From contig NZ_WVUD01000003.1 in the NCBI RefSeq assembly GCF_009856865.1, forward strand, positions 62,001 to 126,000: 64,000 bases of DNA, written 5' to 3'. Below are positions 60,110 through 64,000 of the stretch, in pieces; position 1 is the first letter of the stretch, and each line of letters opens with the position of its first letter. The translations under genes and the position numbers were made by a program. The notes beneath the pieces were generated by a model that worked only from the letters and a program-made list of their open reading frames with translations, made no database searches and was not told the DNA's origin. Source of the DNA: Solidesulfovibrio aerotolerans (GTDB lineage: Bacteria; Desulfobacterota; Desulfovibrionia; Desulfovibrionales; Desulfovibrionaceae).

Positions 60110-61279
60110 GTGCACAACGCAACACACTTTTTGCCCCCTATATCCGAACATCGTCTTCTCGTTTGGCTCATGACGCTCGGCATCTTGTTGTCCGCCCTCG
60201 TCCCAAGGCAGGCCTCGGCCCTACGCTTTGTCGCCATGGGCGATTCGCGCGGCTACACAACGGCTGCGCCCGTCAACAACACAGTTTTGGGCGCTGTGAA
60301 CCAACAGGTGACGGCTTTAAATCCATCCCCAGAATTCCTGATCTTTTATGGGGACATGTCCTATCGGGCCAAAATCAACGGCCAATATACCTATTCGTCC
60401 TGGCTGAACTTCATGCGGGCCCAACCTACGGGCCTGCCAGCTTCGCTGCCGCTCTATCTGGCCATCGGAAACCATGAATTGCACGAGGCCGGCGGCACTT
60501 CGGTCGCGGCTGAGGAAGCCGTTCTCATGCGTTCCTGCCAAGTGGCCTATCAGGATTTCATAACCGCCAACCTTTCAGCCCAATTCATGCCGGGCATCAC
60601 GAATTACAACGATGAATACAAGTACCTAGCCTATTCGTTTACGGCCGATAACGGAAATTCGTTGTTTGTCGTTCTGGACGGTTTTTACGTAGACCCAAGT
60701 CAATCCTCGATCCCCTACACGGCATCCGGCTCTTTGAACCAAGCGCAACTCACTTATCTTCAGACGACTCTTTCCGCCAGCACCGCCAAGACCAAATTCG
60801 TAATTGTGCACAATCCAGCCTTTGAGCCAACCGATCAAGCCTACCACGCCTGTTGGGCCCCAAGCATGTGTTCGTTCTGGCAGATTATAAACGACCAAAA
60901 CGTAACTGCCGTCTTCAACGGGCACACCCACCTGTATTCACGGGTCATGATCGATTCAAACTTCAATGCCAGCAATCCAACCAACAATTTCACAAAATCG
61001 ATACCGCAAATCGTTGCCGGCACCTGCGGCGCGCCCATTGCCGGTACAGCGGACGAACCGGCCATGCCGGACGGTCCACCGAACTGGAATGAACAAAAAA
61101 AGTTCAATTATGCTGTCGTGGATGTAGACAATTCAGGGTCAGTAGGAAAGATATCCGTCCATTCCTATTGCAGCAGCAACGGGTCCGATCCTTGGAGCCT
61201 TTGCGACACCTATACCAGCCATCCTCCTTCCCAGGCTGCCCATAACCCCCTGTTGCTGCTAAACGCCAATGGACAGTGA
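60110..61279 (+). CDS. Secreted metallophosphoesterase (calcineurin-like)
   Basis: A 389-residue exported protein. The N-terminus (LLVWLMTLGILLSALVPRQA then SALRF) is a signal peptide. Metal-binding motifs of the calcineurin-like family are complete: MGDSRG, FYGDMSY, GNHE, FVIVHNPAF and NGHTHLYSR. The start is GTG 60110, with GGAGGGG upstream. The gene is lower in GC than most neighbours and stands alone after the tRNA-Ser/ffs pair, so a horizontal origin is possible. The substrate is unknown. Confidence 0.85.
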   Translation: MHNATHFLPPISEHRLLVWLMTLGILLSALVPRQASALRFVAMGDSRGYTTAAPVNNTVLGAVNQQVTALNPSPEFLIFYGDMSYRAKINGQYTYSSWLNFMRAQPTGLPASLPLYLAIGNHELHEAGGTSVAAEEAVLMRSCQVAYQDFITANLSAQFMPGITNYNDEYKYLAYSFTADNGNSLFVVLDGFYVDPSQSSIPYTASGSLNQAQLTYLQTTLSASTAKTKFVIVHNPAFEPTDQAYHACWAPSMCSFWQIINDQNVTAVFNGHTHLYSRVMIDSNFNASNPTNNFTKSIPQIVAGTCGAPIAGTADEPAMPDGPPNWNEQKKFNYAVVDVDNSGSVGKISVHSYCSSNGSDPWSLCDTYTSHPPSQAAHNPLLLLNANGQ

Positions 61280-61394
61280 CGATGAAGAAGTACGTCTAAG
61301 CTTTTGGCCTGGAACCTGAAGCCACAAGCCGCTTAGATTGGCGACTTGCATGTCCTGTTAGAGTACACTGCAGCGAGGCGTCAGGTAACACCGT

Positions 61395-61460
61395 TGCTGC
61401 GGTGGCCAAAGGGCTGAGCCCTTTGGCCACCGCAGGCCTCTTCCGTCTTCGCATCAGCCC
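61395..61460 (-). repeat. Stop-proximal hairpin repeat, copy 3
   Basis: On the minus strand it starts in the stop region of the AOR gene (TGATGCGAAGA, GGAAGAGGCC). The stem CCAAAGGGC and GCCCTTTGG (61406-61426) extends to 17 paired bases with TGCGGTGG/CCACCGCA. It shares the lead and position of copies 1 and 2. Confidence 0.65.
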
Positions 61461-63211
61461 GCCAAAGGCACGCCGAGTGCGGCCACGGCCCGGGCGTAGC
61501 CCTGGCGCAGGGCCTCCATGTAGACGGCGTCAATGGGCCCTTTCCAGGTGGTCACCTCGGAAAAGCGCTTGGGGATGCGCGTGGCCATGGGATCATAGCC
61601 GGTGGCGATTTTGAGCCGCCAACGGGCCCGCCGGGCATTTTCCGCCGCCGCGTCGAGATCGGCAGCCAGCTCGCCATGGCCGAGGCAGGCCAGGATATCG
61701 ACCATGGTCTGGGGCTTGTAGACCTCGCGGGCAAACAGGCAGGCCACAAGGCACGTCAGGAGCACGCGCTCGCGTTCGTCGTCCACGAGGAATTTGACCA
61801 CGGCATCGACGTCGTGTTCCTTGTGCTTCTGGTCGTAGGAATAGGCCCCGGTGTCGAGGTGGGAATGGCGAAAGGCCACGGTCTGGGAGGCGAAATAGGT
61901 TTCGCCGGTGGCGTAGCCGGCCATTTCCTGGCCCAGCACGCAGGCATAGTCGCCGCCGCCGTAGTGCGCGGCCGCGGCCATGGTCCCCTGCCCCAGCAGC
62001 GCATAGAAATCATTGGCCTTGTGCCCGATGAGCCACATGGCCCGCTTAAAGGCCGCAGCGTCGCCAAAGGTCAGCTTCACCTCGGTTTCCTTTTCCGAAA
62101 TAAGCCCTTTTTGGGTCGCTTCCACGGCCCAGGCCAGAGCCACGCCGGCGGAGATGATATCCAGCCCCTGGCGGTCGGCCATGTCATTTATGGCCAGCAC
62201 CTCGACCGGATCGACCACGCCGAGCATGGGGCCGGCGGCAAAGTTCGGCTCATGGTCATAGGCCACCTGATGGATGGCAAACCGGTGGGAGGTGGAAAAC
62301 ATCTCGCGCACCATGCCGACGTGGATGCAGCCCACCGGACAACCGGCGCAGGCCGCGTTGTGCATGAGAAGCTTGTCGGCAAAGGCCTCGCCGGAGATCT
62401 TGTCGGCGTCAGGATCGGAGGTGGCGGCCAGATTGCGCCAAGGCAGGGATTTGAGTTCGTTTAAGGGCAGCACGTTGGCCGGCGTGCCCAGGTTGTGGTA
62501 TTTTTCCATCATCCCCGAGGAGGTGACCTTTTCGTGGATGTCCTTAAACAGTTTGGCATAGCCCTTGTCTTCGGGCAGCGGCAAATCGCCGTCGCCCATC
62601 AAAACGATGGCTTTGACGTTTTTGGCCCCCATGACGGCCCCGGCTCCGAGTCGGCCGAAATGGCGGTAGGTATCGACGTTGATACAGGCGTAGCTTGAAC
62701 CGTTTTCACCGGCCGGGCCGATGCGCATGATGCTGCGATGCCCGGACGCGCCGGCAGCGATTTTACGCAGCAGCTTGCCGGTGGTAAAAACATCGGCCCC
62801 GGCCAGATAGTGGACGTCGATCAGTTCGATGCGCCGCGAACCCACCACCAACGTGGACAAAGACGCCGCTTTGCCGGTGACGACCAGGGCATCGTAGCCG
62901 GCAAAGCGCAAGGCCAGGGCCGAGCGGCCGCCGGCATGGGACTCGGCGTAGTTGGCATTGTAGGGGGATTTGAAACCGCACACGGTCTTGCTCATGAGCG
63001 GAAAATAGCCGGTGGCCGGTCCGATGGCGAAAATGAGCGGCTGGCCGGGATCAAAGGGGGCTGCCCCGGGCAGGCCGTATTTTTCATAGAGCAGCGCCGC
63101 CAAGCCCGAGCCGCCGATAAATTGCCGCCGGCCGGGAAGCATGACCAGCTCGCCGCGTTTGCGGCTGAGATCATAGACCAAAACGCGAAAAAGATCGTTA
63201 TCGCTCGACAT
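61454..63211 (-). CDS. Aldehyde:ferredoxin oxidoreductase family protein
   Basis: A 585-residue tungstopterin enzyme. The N-terminal domain opens LVYDLSRKRGELVMLPGRRQ and contains FIGGSGLAALLYEKYG. The [4Fe-4S] ligands are in CAGCPVGC (near residue 295) with a later Cys in LLTCLVACLF. GRLGAGAVMGAKNVKAIV is the AOR pterin-region signature. It oxidises aldehydes or related substrates with ferredoxin as acceptor. ATG 63211 is 14 bases before the ferredoxin gene stop; overlap is coupled. Exact substrate unknown. Confidence 0.9.
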   Translation of the reverse strand: MSSDNDLFRVLVYDLSRKRGELVMLPGRRQFIGGSGLAALLYEKYGLPGAAPFDPGQPLIFAIGPATGYFPLMSKTVCGFKSPYNANYAESHAGGRSALALRFAGYDALVVTGKAASLSTLVVGSRRIELIDVHYLAGADVFTTGKLLRKIAAGASGHRSIMRIGPAGENGSSYACINVDTYRHFGRLGAGAVMGAKNVKAIVLMGDGDLPLPEDKGYAKLFKDIHEKVTSSGMMEKYHNLGTPANVLPLNELKSLPWRNLAATSDPDADKISGEAFADKLLMHNAACAGCPVGCIHVGMVREMFSTSHRFAIHQVAYDHEPNFAAGPMLGVVDPVEVLAINDMADRQGLDIISAGVALAWAVEATQKGLISEKETEVKLTFGDAAAFKRAMWLIGHKANDFYALLGQGTMAAAAHYGGGDYACVLGQEMAGYATGETYFASQTVAFRHSHLDTGAYSYDQKHKEHDVDAVVKFLVDDERERVLLTCLVACLFAREVYKPQTMVDILACLGHGELAADLDAAAENARRARWRLKIATGYDPMATRIPKRFSEVTTWKGPIDAVYMEALRQGYARAVAALGVPLAG

Positions 63212-63647
63212 GGCAACTCTCCAGGCAGGGGGCAGCATCGGGCTTGTCGGCCTCGACCAGCTCCAGGCAATCGTGGGGGCAATAGGCGACACACTGGCCG
63301 CAGTGGATGCACACGCTGGGATTATTGGCGGCGTCCAGGGCGATGGCCTCCACCGGACAGGCGGCAGCGCACTTCCCGCATTGGATACACAGCGTTTTTT
63401 TGAGCAGCACGCCACCGCCGGCTTTGCGCTGGACCATGGCCCCGGTGGGGCAGGCCGCAGCGCAGGGGGCGGGATCGCACGCCAGGCACAGGATTGCCTG
63501 AAAGCCGCTGGAGACGCCGCCAGTGGAGCGGATACGGATGCCGGCCGTGTTCCAGGACATGGACTTGTAAACCAGCCGGGCGCAGGCCAGGGAGCACGAA
63601 TGGCAACCGATGCAGCGCTCCATGCGCAGGGCGCGATGGATCTTCAT
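63198..63647 (-). CDS. Polyferredoxin partner of the AOR
   Basis: A 149-residue iron-sulfur protein with four cluster motifs (CIGCHSCSLAC, CLACDPAPCAAACP, CIQCGKCAAACP, CIHCGQCVAYCP), like the HybA/DmsB-type 4x[4Fe-4S] subunits but without a signal peptide. It likely takes electrons from the AOR product downstream, whose start overlaps its 3' end. ATG 63647 has GGAG seven bases upstream; the TTG at 63653 is less likely. Confidence 0.9.
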   Translation of the reverse strand: MKIHRALRMERCIGCHSCSLACARLVYKSMSWNTAGIRIRSTGGVSSGFQAILCLACDPAPCAAACPTGAMVQRKAGGGVLLKKTLCIQCGKCAAACPVEAIALDAANNPSVCIHCGQCVAYCPHDCLELVEADKPDAAPCLESCHVER

Positions 63648-63832
63648 GAACAAACTCCGGGCGGCCAGGCCGCCAAAAAAGACATAATGGTTTCAGGGGT
63701 GTTTCGATTGACACAATGGCAAAAGCGGCGAGCGAGGTCAACACGGGAATATGACGATCAGGGTCACCCCAAAAAATGGCAAAGGTCTTCTTGACCGGGC
63801 CGACGATTGCGCTTATTAACCGTCTTCCCGAT

Positions 63833-63908
63833 GGGGGCGTAGCTCAACTGGGAGAGCGCTGCGTTCGCAACGCAGAGGTCGTGGGTTCGAGTCCCATCGC
63901 CTCCACCA
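63833..63908 (+). tRNA. tRNA-Ala (anticodon CGC)
   Basis: The acceptor GGGGGCG/CGCCTCC contains the G3:U70 pair that identifies alanine tRNAs. Anticodon stem CTGCG/CGCAG has loop TTCGCAA with anticodon CGC. T-arm GGGTTCGAGTCCC and an encoded CCA complete 76 bases. Confidence 0.96.
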
Positions 63909-63918
63909 ACGGATTTCA

Positions 63919-63958
63919 GGGGCTTACCGGCACACGCCGGTAGGCCCCCATTTTTTTT
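63919..63958 (+). terminator. Terminator after tRNA-Ala
   Basis: GGGGCTTACCGGC pairs with GCCGGTAGGCCCC (one G:U) over ACAC. It is followed by A and eight T residues. Confidence 0.9.
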
Positions 63959-64000
63959 GGATACGAGATTTTGGATACATACGAGTACCTTGCCCGGCCG

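Overview
The window is a GC-rich bacterial chromosome segment, most like a Desulfovibrio-type sulfate reducer (Solidesulfovibrio/Desulfovibrio group). This is inferred from gene content, not from a database search: a Fur/PerR-rubrerythrin-rubredoxin-like operon, an Hdr/Qmo-like flavoprotein pair, an aldehyde:ferredoxin oxidoreductase with its own polyferredoxin, a nickel ECF transporter, HypF, an LL-diaminopimelate aminotransferase of DapL type and a PurF with a CxxC that suggests an Fe-S cluster. No prophage, insertion sequence or CRISPR array is visible. Gene order looks chromosomal and mostly housekeeping, broken by short accessory blocks.

Layout. 1-1.8 kb: the 3' part of a CBS/DUF294 protein and a DEDDh exonuclease. 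1.8-3.2 kb: peroxide-stress operon (Fur-family regulator, rubrerythrin, CX4C rubredoxin-like protein). 3.2-6.2 kb: secreted S9 peptidase and a barrel-like exported protein. 6.4-10.3 kb: nickel uptake operon nikK-M-L-Q-O. 10.3-16.6 kb, minus strand: ileS-lspA-small membrane protein-ybgF/cpoB-NIL ferredoxin-PilZ-cheZ, tightly packed. 16.9-21.9 kb: carB, purF and a small unknown gene. 22-24.8 kb: DUF2867 gene divergent from a TetR-AarF/UbiB kinase pair. 25.3-30.6 kb: HdrD-like protein, a tandemly duplicated HdrA-like flavoprotein and an alkaline-phosphatase-fold phosphodiesterase. 30.7-36.1 kb: MarR-MFS, Fe-S aldo/keto reductase, pyrE, pgi. 36.2-39 kb, minus strand: MoxR AAA+ ATPase, DUF2201/VWA metallopeptidase-like protein and a 152-residue unknown, behind a promoter that overlaps a Fur-box-like operator. 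39.3-40 kb: S24-type phage-like repressor. 40.7-44.7 kb, minus strand: hypF, DUF362, DJ-1/PfpI. 45-50.1 kb: DUF255 thioredoxin-like protein, tgt, ade. 50.1-51.3 kb: gene-poor stretch. 51.3-59.6 kb: YHS protein, folK, dapL, xerD, DHH-CBS-tRNA nucleotidyltransferase fusion, hisD, purC. 59.6-60 kb: tRNA-Ser(GGA) and the 4.5S SRP RNA. 60.1-61.3 kb: secreted metallophosphoesterase. 61.4-63.7 kb: AOR plus ferredoxin. 63.8 kb: tRNA-Ala(CGC).

Two intergenic repeat families appear. One is a stop-codon-proximal hairpin seen three times with covarying stem bases. The other is a roughly 100-bp AT-rich element seen twice. The best candidates for an undescribed system are the MoxR/VWA/small-protein operon under a putative iron operator, the HdrD plus tandem-HdrA pair, and the DUF2867/TetR/AarF divergon. 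All function calls rest on reading motifs by eye; no similarity search was run.
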